A DNA stretch of 64,000 nt from Pasteurella testudinis DSM 23072 (GCF_900176075.1 NZ_FWWV01000013.1:18278-82277); one strand, 5' to 3'. Positions 38,952 through 50,067 are shown, counted from the first letter of the stretch. Numbers and translations: made by a program. Notes: generated by a model not told the origin, from the sequence alone.

Positions 38952-39782
38952 TTGAGAACGACTTTTTTACACCATTCGGACAGTACGCCGGTGCGGTTTA
39001 TTCAAGTAACCGATCCCCATCTGTTTGCCGATAAAAAATCCGAACTACTGGGGATTAATACCTTTGATAGTTTCGCTGCGGTTTTATCCGAAATTAAGCA
39101 AACCCCCTTTAATTTCGAATTTGTCTTGGCGACCGGTGATTTGGTACAAGACAGCAGCTTGGAGGGGTACCGCTATTTCAGCGAGGAGATTACACGCCTG
39201 CAAAAACCGGTGTTTTGGATTCCGGGCAATCACGATTATCAGCCGCATATGGTCGATGTGCTCAATCAGCAGTCCGACTATATTTCTCCGTTGAAACACA
39301 TTATCATTAATGAGCATTGGCAAATTCTGATGCTCGACAGCCAAGTGCTGAACGTGCCGCACGGCTATTTGAACCAGTATCAACTCGATTGGCTGCTCGC
39401 CAAGCTGGAGCAATATCCTGAGTTACATACGCTGGTGGTGTTGCATCACCATATTGCGCCAACGCGTTCTGCCTGGTTGGATCAACACAACCTGCGCAAT
39501 ACTTCAGAGTTTTTAAGCTGCCTGAGCCAACACCGGCATATTAAAGCGATCATCAGCGGTCACATTCATCAGGCGATGGATATCCAATGGAATAACTACC
39601 GTATTCTGACCACACCGTCGACCTGTATTCAGTTTAAATCCGACAGTTACCATTTTAGTTTAGGCGTGATGCCGCCGGGCTGGCGCGAATTTGAGCTGTA
39701 TCCTGACGGCACGTTAAAAACCCAAGTGAAACGCATTAAAGAAAATTTATTCACGCCGGATTTTAATATCTCGGGTTATTAA
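38952..39782 (+). CDS. cpdA: 3',5'-cyclic AMP phosphodiesterase
   Basis: CpdA degrades cAMP and so tunes CRP activity. The 276-residue metallophosphoesterase has VTDPHLF, ATGDLVQDSS, WIPGNHDY, VLHHHIAP and ISGHIHQ motifs. The start is a TTG at 38952 with no obvious ribosome site; the N-terminus MRTTFLHHSDSTP resembles the H. influenzae homologue in length, which supports it. The stop lies in a 17-bp tandem duplication. Confidence 0.93.
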   Translation: MRTTFLHHSDSTPVRFIQVTDPHLFADKKSELLGINTFDSFAAVLSEIKQTPFNFEFVLATGDLVQDSSLEGYRYFSEEITRLQKPVFWIPGNHDYQPHMVDVLNQQSDYISPLKHIIINEHWQILMLDSQVLNVPHGYLNQYQLDWLLAKLEQYPELHTLVVLHHHIAPTRSAWLDQHNLRNTSEFLSCLSQHRHIKAIISGHIHQAMDIQWNNYRILTTPSTCIQFKSDSYHFSLGVMPPGWREFELYPDGTLKTQVKRIKENLFTPDFNISGY

Positions 39783-39807
39783 AACGAACGGGTTATTAAA
39801 ACGAACG
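39774..39807. repeat. 17-bp tandem duplication across the cpdA stop
   Basis: GGTTATTAAAACGAACG occurs twice in direct succession (39774-39790, 39791-39807). The first copy contains the last codons and the stop of cpdA. Confidence 0.92.
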
Positions 39808-39816
39808 GCAAAACGC

Positions 39817-39860
39817 AAAAGAGCGGTTATCAGCCCGAATGGCTAGATAACCGCTCTTTT
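39817..39860. terminator. Bidirectional terminator between cpdA and dsbB
   Basis: AAAAGAGCGGTTATC (39817-39831) pairs exactly with GATAACCGCTCTTTT (39846-39860), a 15-bp stem with T tracts on both strands, between convergent genes. Confidence 0.92.
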
Positions 39861-39885
39861 GCGTATGCGGGCTATTTGAAACCGC

Positions 39886-40422
39886 TTATTTGAACAGTGT
39901 CCGTTGGCGTGAACGTGTTGGCTTGACCTGGCTGATCAACACCAATCCCAACACTAAAATATAAGCGGCAAAAATCACAATTAACCACTGCGGCATGGCA
40001 AAGCCTAAAAACGACCATTGCAATTCGCTGCAAGAACCGTAAGCCTCAAACATTTGCGGCAACCATTTATTTAGCGGTAATGTCGTCGGAAACTCCACCA
40101 TCAACGGGCATTGGTTCCACGGCGCCGGATTTAATTGATAATCGGTATGTTGCAGCGCTAACAGTAATCCTTTGACCGCACTAAACAAACCGATTGCCAG
40201 CGCCAGCAGACGAACCAGCAATAAACGCGGCGCAAGCATGGCAAATACCGCCGCCAATGCGATCCCCAAAATCGCCACGCGTTCATAAATACACATCACG
40301 CACGGCTCCAGCTTCATCACATGCTGAAAATACAGCCCTGCCCCTTCGAACACCACGCAAGAAAGCAATAACAAAAACCAACTGCCGCGACTGAGAGATG
40401 CCTGTTTTAAAAAATGAAACAT
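39886..40422 (-). CDS. dsbB: Disulfide bond formation protein DsbB
   Basis: DsbB reoxidises DsbA and passes electrons to quinones. The 178-residue inner-membrane protein has four hydrophobic segments and both cysteine pairs: Cys 41 and 44 in EPCVMCIYER, and Cys 105 and 131, almost the E. coli positions. It lies 12 bp downstream of nhaB as in E. coli. Confidence 0.96.
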   Translation of the reverse strand: MFHFLKQASLSRGSWFLLLLSCVVFEGAGLYFQHVMKLEPCVMCIYERVAILGIALAAVFAMLAPRLLLVRLLALAIGLFSAVKGLLLALQHTDYQLNPAPWNQCPLMVEFPTTLPLNKWLPQMFEAYGSCSELQWSFLGFAMPQWLIVIFAAYILVLGLVLISQVKPTRSRQRTLFK

Positions 40423-40434
40423 TTGCTTTCCTTC

Positions 40435-41979
40435 TTATGGTGTAACAAACCAGCCCATGCTTTCGAACCAAAGCATAAATTCCGGTAAAAGTAATTCTAC
40501 AGATACTAACCCAACTAGTGACAAAACGATAGTATAAGGTAAAGCCATGTAAACCATTCGCCCATAAGATAAACGAATGAGCGGTGCAAATGAAGAGGTT
40601 AATAAAAACAGGAAAGCCGCCTGTCCGTTCGGCGTAGCGACCGACGGCAGATTGGTACCGGTGTTGATCGCCACCGCAATCAGTTCAAATTGCTGTTGAG
40701 TGATGGTGCCGGCGCTCAGTGCGGTTTTGGCTTCGTTAATATACACCGTGCCGACAAACACATTATCGGAAATTGCCGACAGTAAACCGTTAAAGATATA
40801 AAAGAGTGCCAACTGGGTCTCTTCCGAGGCGTGCAACACAAACTGGATAATCGGCTGAAACAAGCCCTGATCGATAATCACCGACACCACGGCAAAGAAA
40901 ACGACCAATAACGAAGCAAACGGCAACGCATCTTGGAACGCTTTACCCAACGCATGTTCTTCGGTGATACCGCAGAACGCGGTAGCCAAAATAATCACGC
41001 TCAAACCAATCAAACCGACCGCAGCCAAATGGAATGCCAAACCGCAAATCAACCAGATCCCGACCAATGCCTGAATATACAATTTGGCACGATCCTGTTC
41101 GGTCAATTTCCGGCTCTGTTCCCGTTCATAACGCGCCAGTACCACCCAGACTTTTTGGGGTAAACGCTGGCCATAACCAAACACTTTAAAACGCTCCAGC
41201 GCCAAGCACGTCAATGTTCCGCAAATCAGCACCGGCAACGTGACCGGCAGCATACGCAGGAAAAATTCACCAAAGCCCCAATTGGCTTGCGCGGCAATAA
41301 TCAGGTTTTGCGGCTCGCCCACCATGGTCATCACGCCACCAAGTGCGGTTCCCACTCCGGCGTGCATCATTAAGCTGCGCAAGAAACTGCGGAATTGTTC
41401 CAAGGTATTACGCGACATATCAATTTTTTGATCGTTGAAAATATCATCGGAATTGTCGTCAAAGGTGTACCCGGAAGCGACTTTGTGATAGACCGCATAA
41501 AAGCCGGTACCGACACTGATAATCACCGCCACCACGGTCAAGGCGTCGAGAAATGCCGATAAAAAAGCCGCACACAAGCAGAATGCCAGCGAAAGGCGCA
41601 ATTTGGAATGAATGCCCAACAGCAACTTAGTAAAAATGAACAACAGCAGTTGCTTCATAAAGAAGATCCCTGCCACCATAAACATCAACAGCAGCAATAC
41701 TTCAATGTTTGCCATCACTTCGTGCATAATTTGGTGCGGTGTAGTCATACCGATAGCAATGGCTTCGATAACCAATAAGCCACCCGCCTGTAACGGATAG
41801 CATTTCAGCGCCATTGCCAAGGTGAAAATAAATTCGGCGACCAGCAACCACCCAGCCCAAAAGGGGCTAATCATATAATAAATAATCGGATTGACGATTA
41901 AAAACCCCAAAATACACGCTTTATACCAATCCGGTGTTTTCCCCAAAAAATTACGCAAAATCGCACGACTGTAATTCAT
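40435..41979 (-). CDS. nhaB: Na+/H+ antiporter NhaB
   Basis: The 514-residue membrane protein exports sodium in exchange for protons. It has about twelve hydrophobic segments and family stretches such as [43 protein letters not shown] and [26 protein letters not shown]. Upstream of dsbB in one operon. The 130 bp before it hold no clear site. Confidence 0.96.
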   Translation of the reverse strand: MNYSRAILRNFLGKTPDWYKACILGFLIVNPIIYYMISPFWAGWLLVAEFIFTLAMALKCYPLQAGGLLVIEAIAIGMTTPHQIMHEVMANIEVLLLLMFMVAGIFFMKQLLLFIFTKLLLGIHSKLRLSLAFCLCAAFLSAFLDALTVVAVIISVGTGFYAVYHKVASGYTFDDNSDDIFNDQKIDMSRNTLEQFRSFLRSLMMHAGVGTALGGVMTMVGEPQNLIIAAQANWGFGEFFLRMLPVTLPVLICGTLTCLALERFKVFGYGQRLPQKVWVVLARYEREQSRKLTEQDRAKLYIQALVGIWLICGLAFHLAAVGLIGLSVIILATAFCGITEEHALGKAFQDALPFASLLVVFFAVVSVIIDQGLFQPIIQFVLHASEETQLALFYIFNGLLSAISDNVFVGTVYINEAKTALSAGTITQQQFELIAVAINTGTNLPSVATPNGQAAFLFLLTSSFAPLIRLSYGRMVYMALPYTIVLSLVGLVSVELLLPEFMLWFESMGWFVTP

Positions 41980-42115
41980 TTTCCTACCCTGAATTTATTT
42001 CTTTTTTTAAAATATGATCTACCAATAATGAAGTATTGTAATCAAGTTGCGAAAAAAGAATAACCATTTATGATCTTATATGAAAAAATGCTAACCAAAT
42101 CACATTTTTAGACTG

Positions 42116-42508
42116 TTACCCTTCTATTATTTCACCACTTTCCCCATTCTCAAAAAGCAACGAAACCGAATTGACGCAAAAACGCAATCCGGTTGGCGGC
42201 GGCCCGTCATCAAACACATGCCCTAAATGCGAATCACAGTTGCCGCAGCGGATTTCGGTGCGATGGCGCGACAGACTGTAATCGTCCAAATAACGAATCG
42301 CCTGTTCCGAGACAGGCTGATAAAAACTCGGCCAGCCACAACCGGCATCAAATTTGGTATCCGACACAAACAGCGGCGACTCACACAACAAACAACGGTA
42401 TAACCCCACTCCCTGCTGCTGTAACAGTTTGCCGCTAAACGGCAATTCCGTGCCTTGTTCCAAACAGATCCGCCGCTGCTCGGCACTCAATTGCTCCTTT
42501 GTTTTCAT
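42116..42508 (-). CDS. msrB: Peptide-methionine (R)-S-oxide reductase
   Basis: MsrB repairs oxidised methionine. The start is the ATG at 42508 (GGAG upstream), giving 130 residues. Zinc-binding cysteines occur as CxxC at 39/42 and 88/91, and the catalytic Cys 111 lies in [22 protein letters not shown] is typical. Stand-alone MsrB, not fused to MsrA. Confidence 0.95.
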   Translation of the reverse strand: MKTKEQLSAEQRRICLEQGTELPFSGKLLQQQGVGLYRCLLCESPLFVSDTKFDAGCGWPSFYQPVSEQAIRYLDDYSLSRHRTEIRCGNCDSHLGHVFDDGPPPTGLRFCVNSVSLLFENGESGEIIEG

Positions 42509-42674
42509 GCTTTTCTCCGCTGGTTTTAACGTTAAATCCTTTCCCATTCTAAAACAAAATACACCAAAATAGCGCGAATTTTCTCACCGCTATACCCAGC
42601 TTTCATTATCTGTTATATTTTTTCCGCTATCTTGACTTGCCTCAAGAATTTGTTGTTTCAGAGCAAGGGAAACC

Positions 42675-42690
42675 TGTGATATACTTCACA
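42675..42690 (+). promoter_or_regulatory. CRP-binding site upstream of gapA
   Basis: TGTGATATACTTCACA is a perfect match to TGTGA-N6-TCACA and lies 114 bp before the gapA start codon. It suggests control by cAMP-CRP. Confidence 0.75.
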
Positions 42691-42746
42691 GAGTTACATG
42701 AAACTGCAATGATGTGCAAAAATGGTGCTAAATGTAATGTTTTTAA

Positions 42747-43814
<1,068 letters not shown>

Positions 43815-43839
43815 TTGAGCTGTTAAGCTAACCCGTTCA

Positions 43840-43881
43840 ATACCGCACTTTCGGTTCAACACCAAAGTGCGGTATTTTTTT
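43840..43881 (+). terminator. Uptake-signal inverted pair, terminator of gapA
   Basis: ATACCGCACTTT (43840-43851) and AAAGTGCGGTAT (43864-43875) form a twelve-base-pair stem followed by seven T. Confidence 0.93.
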
Positions 43882-43990
43882 GCCTGAATTCTGCCACTAT
43901 AGCGAAAAGAATAACCGCACTTTTTGTTATTGACCTATTGTTATTGCCCTAACAAAATTGCCTGACAAAGCAAAGTGCGGTCTGCCCTGA

Positions 43991-44755
43991 TCAATCGGCT
44001 AAAATCACCCGAATATTTTTCGCAGTGAGCGTTTGGTAAATCTGCCGATCCAGCCCTTTGTCGGTGATGATGGTATCAATTTTCTCCAACGGACACACGA
44101 CATTCGGGCTGCGTCTGCCGAATTTGGAGGAGTCCGCCAGCAGGATAATTTGTTGCGCGGCGTTACACATCGCGGTGCTGACACCGTGCACTTCGTTAAA
44201 TGTGGTCGAGCCGACATTCAGATCAAAACCGTCGGTGCCGATAAACAGTTTGTCAAAAGCGAATTTCTCAAAGGTCGATTCGGCCAAAATGCCATGAAAT
44301 GACGCCGATTTCGGGCGATAAGTGCCGCCGCACATCAGCAGTTCGTAATTCTTATCCAGATTTGCCAAGCTATTGATGATATGCAGGCTATTGGTCATGA
44401 TCGTTAAATTATCCACTTTGGATAAAAACGGAATCATCTGCAACACCGTGCTGCCTGCATCAATAATCATCGAATCGCCCTCTTTGATCAACTCGACGGC
44501 GGCTTTGGCAATTTTCTTCTTGTTTTCCAAATTGATATTGGCTTTGTTGATAATCGGCAAATCGCCTTCATCGTTGTTGGTCAGCACCACACTGCCGTAG
44601 GTGCGCAGCACTTTGCCGCTCTCTTCAAGTGCGGTCAGGTCTTTGCGAATAGTGGCGCCGGTCGTTTTAAAGTGGTTGGCAAGATTATCCACCGGCGTTT
44701 TGCCGTGCACTTCCAGATAATCAATAATCGCGGCTTGCCTTTCTTTGGGTTTCAT
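43991..44755 (-). CDS. srlR: Glucitol operon repressor (DeoR family)
   Basis: SrlR/GutR represses the glucitol operon. The 254-residue product (ATG at 44755) starts [19 protein letters not shown] with a DeoR-type helix-turn-helix ([24 protein letters not shown]) and has a sugar-phosphate domain with [23 protein letters not shown] and [17 protein letters not shown], closely like E. coli SrlR. Last gene of srlAEBDMR. Confidence 0.95.
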   Translation of the reverse strand: MKPKERQAAIIDYLEVHGKTPVDNLANHFKTTGATIRKDLTALEESGKVLRTYGSVVLTNNDEGDLPIINKANINLENKKKIAKAAVELIKEGDSMIIDAGSTVLQMIPFLSKVDNLTIMTNSLHIINSLANLDKNYELLMCGGTYRPKSASFHGILAESTFEKFAFDKLFIGTDGFDLNVGSTTFNEVHGVSTAMCNAAQQIILLADSSKFGRRSPNVVCPLEKIDTIITDKGLDRQIYQTLTAKNIRVILAD

Positions 44756-44788
44756 ACAATTCCATCTCATCGTTGTTCAGTGACGGAT

Positions 44789-45148
44789 CTATTGCAAACG
44801 AATCGCCTCCGCCAACGCTTCCTGACAGGCTTGGTTATCAGGAAAAATAAGCCGCGGCACAATTTCTCCGAGCTTCAATCCTTTTAATCCGCCAATAGAT
44901 TGAGGACGGGAGAAAACGGTATAGCCTTTCATTAACAATGAGTCCGTAACATATTTGTTTGAATCAAAAGCAACGGCAATGACAACCTTTGGTTTGAAAC
45001 GTCCCTGTGTCCGTCCGACGCCGACATTCCCCTGCTGGCATAATAATTCAAATGCGGTGTTAAAGCGTGATACTTGCCGCCAGCCGAGCGCTATTTGCAA
45101 TAACCAAGCGAGGACGGCAACTAAAATTAGTATATTTATAGTATCCAT
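44789..45148 (-). CDS. srlM: Glucitol operon activator GutM
   Basis: The 119-residue protein has an N-terminal membrane helix (ILILVAVLAWLLQIALGW) followed by RFNTAFELLCQQGNVGVGRTQGRFKPKVVIAVAFD, the GutM family pattern. In E. coli it activates the srl operon. It stands between srlD and srlR as expected. Confidence 0.93.
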   Translation of the reverse strand: MDTINILILVAVLAWLLQIALGWRQVSRFNTAFELLCQQGNVGVGRTQGRFKPKVVIAVAFDSNKYVTDSLLMKGYTVFSRPQSIGGLKGLKLGEIVPRLIFPDNQACQEALAEAIRLQ

Positions 45149-45225
45149 AAACCAAATTATCTCACATTTTGAAAGAAAATTGGCGGATTATGCAAATAAA
45201 TGTGAGCAAACCCGCCATTTTTTTA

Positions 45226-46008
45226 TTAAAGCATCACCTGTCCGCCGGTAATGTTGATTGATTGTCCGGTGCAGTAAGAAGCCTGTTCACTGGCGTAAAA
45301 CAGCAAAACATTCAGCACGTCCTGATAGTCGCAGCCCCGTTTCAGCGGCACTTTGTCAATATAGCTCTGCTCCACCTCTTGTACCGCAATGCCCAATTTT
45401 TCGGCATATTGCGGAATCAACGACTGGAACATCGGCGATTTAAGTAAATTGCCCAACATCAAAGAGTGCACGGTAATGCCTTTGTCCGCCAAATCCAGCG
45501 CCAGCGATTGGGTCAGCCCGACACCGCCGAATTTGGCGGCGCTGTAACCGGAGTTATGTTTACTGCCGACCTTGCCGGATTTAGAGTTGATTTGGATAAT
45601 CCGCCCTTGAATGCCGTCACGGATCATCAGCTTGGCAAACTCTCTGGCACACAAAAAATAACCGGTTAAATTCACTTTGACCGAAAATTCAAAGTCATTC
45701 AGCGCAAAATCGGTGATCGGCGCCGCTTTGGCAACACCGGCGCTGTACACCAGCAAATCGACCTGTCCGAACGCCTGATCCACCTGCTGCGCCAGCGCTA
45801 CCACGCTCTGCTCGTCGGTGGCGTCGACTTGAAAGCCCTGCGCCGATTGCCGACCGCACTTTTGCTGAATTTCAGCGGCGGTTTTGACGGCATTTGCCTG
45901 ATTTAAATCGGCAACGGCGACCCGATAGCCCTGTTCCGCCAAACCGACGGCTAAAAATGCGCCTAAGGTTTGTCCGCCGCCGACGACGACAGCCACTTTT
46001 GTATTCAT
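45226..46008 (-). CDS. srlD: Sorbitol-6-phosphate 2-dehydrogenase
   Basis: This short-chain dehydrogenase oxidises sorbitol-6-phosphate to fructose-6-phosphate. The 260-residue protein has the NAD-binding GGGQTLGAFLAVGLAEQGY near residue 10, the catalytic Ser-Tyr-Lys (INSKSGKVGSKHNSGYSAAK near 147-166), and a C-terminal YCTGQSINITGGQVML. It lies between srlB and srlM. Confidence 0.96.
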   Translation of the reverse strand: MNTKVAVVVGGGQTLGAFLAVGLAEQGYRVAVADLNQANAVKTAAEIQQKCGRQSAQGFQVDATDEQSVVALAQQVDQAFGQVDLLVYSAGVAKAAPITDFALNDFEFSVKVNLTGYFLCAREFAKLMIRDGIQGRIIQINSKSGKVGSKHNSGYSAAKFGGVGLTQSLALDLADKGITVHSLMLGNLLKSPMFQSLIPQYAEKLGIAVQEVEQSYIDKVPLKRGCDYQDVLNVLLFYASEQASYCTGQSINITGGQVML

Positions 46009-46021
46009 AATAGACTCCTGA

Positions 46022-46387
46022 TTATTTACGTTTGATTTTTAAAACTGAATTCACATCAAGTGCGGTCGGCACTGCACCGCTTACATGGATTGTGCCCGGA
46101 TACTCGGCTTCGGCGGCGGCATCGAAGCGAAACGTCACATGCCCCAACGCTTTTAAATTAAATGCGGCGACCGAGCCGACCGCAGTAATGGCATACTCCT
46201 GTTGATCGATCTGTAACACATCGCCGCAGCGCACTTCCGTGTGCAATTCACCATGTCGGTGAATAAAGCAGAAATCCTCCAGATCTTGCGGCGCGCCTTG
46301 CTTAAAGGTGATCAACATATTTTCCGCCAGCGCATCACGGGCAAATTGACCGATTTTGGTAATTGTCGTTTGGTAAATAATTTGCAT
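46022..46387 (-). CDS. srlB: PTS glucitol/sorbitol-specific IIA component
   Basis: A 121-residue EIIA-Gut protein; phosphoryl transfer goes through a histidine in the conserved FIHRHGELH segment near residue 43. It feeds phosphate to SrlE/SrlA for sorbitol uptake. An uptake signal at about 46057 lies inside the gene. Confidence 0.94.
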   Translation of the reverse strand: MQIIYQTTITKIGQFARDALAENMLITFKQGAPQDLEDFCFIHRHGELHTEVRCGDVLQIDQQEYAITAVGSVAAFNLKALGHVTFRFDAAAEAEYPGTIHVSGAVPTALDVNSVLKIKRK

Positions 46388-46437
46388 TAGCCAATCCTCA
46401 CACAGTTGTTTAATAGCAGTTGTTTAATAGCAATGGT

Positions 46438-47475
46438 TTAATAAATAAAGGCGGAAACAAACCACGCCAGCAAAACGGTCGGCGCACCGGTTAAGAAACG
46501 GCTGACCAAAACCGAGGGTACGCCCACGCGCACGGTATCTTGTTTGGCTTCCGCCAAAGACAGCCCGACTGGAATAAAATCGCACGCCGCCTGTGCATTA
46601 ATCGCAAACAGCGCCGGCAACGCCAAACTCGGCGGAATATTGCCCATGCCGATCTGCACCCCGACCAGCACGCCGATCACTTGCGCAATCACCGCACCCG
46701 GCCCCAAGAACGGCGATAAAAACGGAAAAGAGCAGATCAGCGCCAACGTCACCAAGCCAATCGGGCTGTTTGCCAACGGGGTCAAGCCGTGTGCGATCCA
46801 ATCGCCTAAGCCCGATGCCATAATGATGCCGATTAAAGCGGAAACGAACGCCATAAACGGTAAAATGGTTTTCAGTACGGTATCGATCGTATCCCGTCCG
46901 GCTTGGAAAAACACCGCCACCACCGAGCCCATTCCCATACCGATTTTGGCTAGCAAGCCATCACTCTGTTCGGTGATTTTTTTACTGCTGTCATAGGTTT
47001 TAACCGCACTTTGGCTTTCTCCAACCGCACTTTCGCTGTTCCCAAGCCTACTTTTGCTGTCCCCGGCTGCGCTTTGCATTGCCGAATCGGCAGGCACGCC
47101 CGCATCACTGTCAATTAAGCGGATATTGCTTTCTTTCACCGCAGAGACATAAATATCCTCGACGATAAATTCTGCCAGCGGTCCTGATTTGCCGGTGGCG
47201 TGGATATTAATGGTCGGAATACGGCGCTTCGGATAAAGTCCGCAGCGCAACACACCGCCGCAATCAATAATCGCAATGCCGATTTCGTCAGCGCTCGGCT
47301 CACCGTCTTTAAATCCGTCCACCGCTTCCCAACCGGTCAATTCGATTAATTTGTCCACAATCGCCGGACGGGTTCCCGCCGTCATATACAGCACTTTTTT
47401 GCCTGCCGTCACCGGCACGGTCAGCGGGCCGCCCCAGCCGCCGTTACCTTTTTCAATATAAATCGCTTTTGTCAT
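46438..47475 (-). CDS. srlE: PTS glucitol/sorbitol-specific IIBC component (expanded linker)
   Basis: The N-terminal IIB domain begins [15 protein letters not shown] and contains [22 protein letters not shown] with the phosphorylated Cys; the C-terminal IIC domain begins near [19 protein letters not shown] and has several membrane helices. At 345 residues it is about 26 longer than the E. coli protein, and all of the excess lies in the linker, where heptapeptides [28 protein letters not shown] are encoded by four 21-bp units at 47002-47085. Confidence 0.95.
   Translation of the reverse strand: MTKAIYIEKGNGGWGGPLTVPVTAGKKVLYMTAGTRPAIVDKLIELTGWEAVDGFKDGEPSADEIGIAIIDCGGVLRCGLYPKRRIPTINIHATGKSGPLAEFIVEDIYVSAVKESNIRLIDSDAGVPADSAMQSAAGDSKSRLGNSESAVGESQSAVKTYDSSKKITEQSDGLLAKIGMGMGSVVAVFFQAGRDTIDTVLKTILPFMAFVSALIGIIMASGLGDWIAHGLTPLANSPIGLVTLALICSFPFLSPFLGPGAVIAQVIGVLVGVQIGMGNIPPSLALPALFAINAQAACDFIPVGLSLAEAKQDTVRVGVPSVLVSRFLTGAPTVLLAWFVSAFIY
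47002..47085 (-). repeat. 21-bp tandem repeat in srlE seeded by the uptake signal
   Basis: Four consecutive 21-bp units start at 47002, 47023, 47044 and 47065. The first two contain AACCGCACTTT intact; the others are diverged. Unit length keeps the reading frame and gives heptapeptide repeats. Confidence 0.9.
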
Positions 47476-47499
47476 GATCCTATGCTCCTCTCCAATCGC

Positions 47500-48051
47500 T
47501 TATAAATGTACTTCGCGTGCCAATCTGATATTCATGCGTTTTTCAAAAACCGCCGTCGTAAAATCCGTCACCCAGCCGCGGAAGAAATTGGTTACCATGC
47601 CAACCAGTAAATAGCTGACCGCCAGCGGCGCAAGCGGCACGCCCAGCGTGGTCAAACCGTTGGCAATGCCCAAATACACGAACAGCTCGCCGGGATTGAT
47701 ATGCGGAAACAAACCGTTCATCGAGTGGCAGCTATAAGAGGCTGCGGCGTAATAACTGGGTTTATAACGTTCCGGTAGGAAACGTCCTAAACTCAGGGTC
47801 ATCGGATTACAAAATACGAAAGTGCCGAATACCGGCAGAATCAAATAGCGGGAAATCGGATTGCCGGCGCTGCGCTGCGCCAAACGTTCAATACGCGCTT
47901 GCCCGATAAAGGTGATTAACGCATTCATAATAACCAGTAACGAAATCAGCAACGGCAGAATCCCCGTCACCATTCCGCTAAAAACTTCGCCCCCTTTTTG
48001 GAATAGCCCGATAAACCATTCCGCGCCCTGTGTAATCGCTTCAATCATCAT
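47500..48051 (-). CDS. srlA: PTS glucitol/sorbitol-specific IIC2 component
   Basis: The membrane component of the sorbitol [48 protein letters not shown] and [36 protein letters not shown] segments match E. coli SrlA nearly residue for residue. Start ATG 48051 has AGG six bases upstream; ATG 48048 gives the family-standard MIE start. First gene of the operon; srlE follows after 24 bp. Confidence 0.96.
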   Translation of the reverse strand: MMIEAITQGAEWFIGLFQKGGEVFSGMVTGILPLLISLLVIMNALITFIGQARIERLAQRSAGNPISRYLILPVFGTFVFCNPMTLSLGRFLPERYKPSYYAAASYSCHSMNGLFPHINPGELFVYLGIANGLTTLGVPLAPLAVSYLLVGMVTNFFRGWVTDFTTAVFEKRMNIRLAREVHL

Positions 48052-48151
48052 AAATAACCTCATCAAAATAGTTTCGTATCAAAATACGGGCTGCTGATTT
48101 GCGCTGCGCCAATCAGTGAGGAAATATTACGGTATTTTAAAAGCAAAAAAC

Positions 48152-48191
48152 TTTAACTAGATCACAAAATGAAATATTTTTATTTCATTTT
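48152..48191 (-). promoter_or_regulatory. srl control region: CRP-like site and 11-bp palindrome
   Basis: TTTAACTAGATCACAA (48152-48167) has one good CRP half-site (TCACA). Directly beside it AAAATGAAATA (48166-48176) and TATTTCATTTT (48181-48191) are exact reverse complements around TTTT. The second is a good candidate operator for SrlR or GutM, about 115 bp before srlA. Confidence 0.5.
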
Positions 48192-48325
48192 GAAATATTT
48201 TTTAATCATAAAAAACTGAAAAATTCGCGATTCAAATCTTGAAACATCAATAAAATTACTATAACGCATTGAATATCATGAGAATAAGCTGAGAAAAGGT
48301 GGTTTTAATCTAATTCAAAACACAA

Positions 48326-48353
48326 AAAAAGCGAGCTATTAGCTCGCTTTTTA
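48326..48353 (-). terminator. Terminator of the cstA-like gene
   Basis: AAAGCGAGCT and AGCTCGCTTT form a ten-base-pair stem around 48328-48350, with T or A tracts on both sides. Confidence 0.88.
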
Positions 48354-48369
48354 TTTTCAGTTTGAAATA

Positions 48370-49878
48370 TTAAGTGGAAGGTTCCGAATCCGGATCGCCG
48401 ACCGCGATCGGTTTCAACAGCCCAAAGAACGCAACGACAGCAACAGCTGCAGTAGCAAATCCCAAGTAAACCGACAATTGATAATCTAAGCCGAAGCCGA
48501 TTTGCGCATTGAACAGGAAAGTGGAACATACGGTTGTCATAAACACCGCCGGCACAGTCGCAACCCAGTGGAATTTAGCGTAACGGTATAAATAAGCCGC
48601 AGCGACCCACAGCATTACAGTTGCCGTTGTTTGGTTCGCCCAACCAAAATAGCGCCATAGCACTTGGAAATCCACTTTCGAGACAATAAAGCCGACAATA
48701 AACAGAGGAATCGCAATCAACAAGCGTTTGACCAAGCTACGCTGTTCCATTTTAAAGAAGTCGGCAATCAGCAAACGCGCAGCGCGGAATGCGGTGTCGC
48801 CGGAAGTAATAGGTAAAATCACCACGCCTAACACCGCCAAGACACCGCCAAATACTCCCAGCATACCGATAGCAGAGTCGTATACCACTTTAGACGGTGT
48901 TCCGGCAGCAATCGCGGCATTCATTGCTTCCGAGGACTCATAGAAGCTCAGACCGACCATACACCAAATTAATGCAATCACCCCTTCGCCGATCATCGCG
49001 CCGTAAAAAATAAAGCGACCTTCGTTCTCATTTTCAGTACAACGTGCCATTAACGGTGTTTGCGTCGCATGGAAACCGGAAATCGCACCGCAGGCGATGG
49101 TGATAAACAGCAACGGCCAAATCGGCAGATCTTTCGGGTGTAAGTTCTGTAAGAAAGTCCCGAAATCAACGTCCATACCGATGCTTCTGAACATCGGAAT
49201 TCCCTCGAAAATTAAGCCGAACAGCATACCCACCGTCATAAACAGCAACAATGCGCCGAACAGCGGATAGATACGACCGATAATTTTGTCGATCGGCACC
49301 AATGTCGCCAACAGATAGTAAATGAAAATGATACTGGTCCAGATCACCAAAATGCTGGCGCGGCTTGTCGCTTCCTCATTCACCGCCCCGACAGAACCGG
49401 AACTCATGATATCGGTGGTGATATTGGTTAATAATGATGCCGGACTGGCAACGAAGACCACACCAACCAACAGCAATAGCAAGATTGCCAGCACATTCAT
49501 AAAATGTTTGGCAGGTTGGCCTAAATATTTACCGGCCAAGAACGGAATATTTGCCCCTTTGTTACGAATACTTAACATTCCGCAGAAATAATCATGCACC
49601 GCACCGGCAAAAATGCAGCCGAAAACGATCCACAACATTGCCACCGGTCCATAAAGCGCCCCTAGAATCGGGCCGAAAATCGGACCGGTTCCGGCAATAT
49701 TCAGCAACTGGATCAACCAAATTTTTTTCTTGGACATCGGCACATAATCGCAGCCGTCAGCCATATGGTGCGCCGGTGTAACCCGTGACGGGTTGATTTT
49801 GAAAATTTTCTCAATAATCGAGCCGTACACAAAATAGCCTGCCAACAGCAAGCCGACACAAATTAAAAACCATAACAT
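48370..49878 (-). CDS. Carbon starvation protein CstA family transporter
   Basis: The start ATG at 49878 gives about 502 residues with many membrane helices. NIAGTGPIFGPILGALYGP, FAGAVHDYFCGMLSIRNKGANIP, and ISGDTAFRAARL-type ITSGDTAFRAARLLIADFF are CstA family features. It is shorter than E. coli CstA or BtsT (about 700 residues), like the short CstA forms of other bacteria. Relatives import peptides or pyruvate; which one here is not determined. A CRP-like site lies about 105 bp upstream. Confidence 0.88.
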   Translation of the reverse strand: MLWFLICVGLLLAGYFVYGSIIEKIFKINPSRVTPAHHMADGCDYVPMSKKKIWLIQLLNIAGTGPIFGPILGALYGPVAMLWIVFGCIFAGAVHDYFCGMLSIRNKGANIPFLAGKYLGQPAKHFMNVLAILLLLLVGVVFVASPASLLTNITTDIMSSGSVGAVNEEATSRASILVIWTSIIFIYYLLATLVPIDKIIGRIYPLFGALLLFMTVGMLFGLIFEGIPMFRSIGMDVDFGTFLQNLHPKDLPIWPLLFITIACGAISGFHATQTPLMARCTENENEGRFIFYGAMIGEGVIALIWCMVGLSFYESSEAMNAAIAAGTPSKVVYDSAIGMLGVFGGVLAVLGVVILPITSGDTAFRAARLLIADFFKMEQRSLVKRLLIAIPLFIVGFIVSKVDFQVLWRYFGWANQTTATVMLWVAAAYLYRYAKFHWVATVPAVFMTTVCSTFLFNAQIGFGLDYQLSVYLGFATAAVAVVAFFGLLKPIAVGDPDSEPST

Positions 49879-49983
49879 AATAACACCCCAAAAAACCAAG
49901 ACGATAAAGGTGCGGGCATTCTAACAGAATTTATAATTAGTGAAAGAATTGTAAAAAAATATCGCGCGGTTTTATATCAAAAA

Positions 49984-49999
49984 TGTGATAAAAAACACA
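49984..49999 (-). promoter_or_regulatory. CRP-like site upstream of the cstA-like gene
   Basis: TGTGATAAAAAACACA differs from TGTGA-N6-TCACA by one base. E. coli cstA is CRP-activated, so the position fits. Confidence 0.55.
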
Positions 50000-50067
50000 A
50001 TTCTGGCCTTTATCTGCCGCTTGAGGGGAAGCTTGAGGGGAAGAAATCTCGCTGAAAGTAAGGCTTG

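Larger units (their letters stand above)
48052..48369. other. 318-bp gap between srlA and the cstA-like gene
   Basis: It holds the srl promoter and operator candidates near 48150-48191 and the terminator of the cstA-like gene at 48326-48353. The rest is AT-rich with no gene. Confidence 0.7.
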
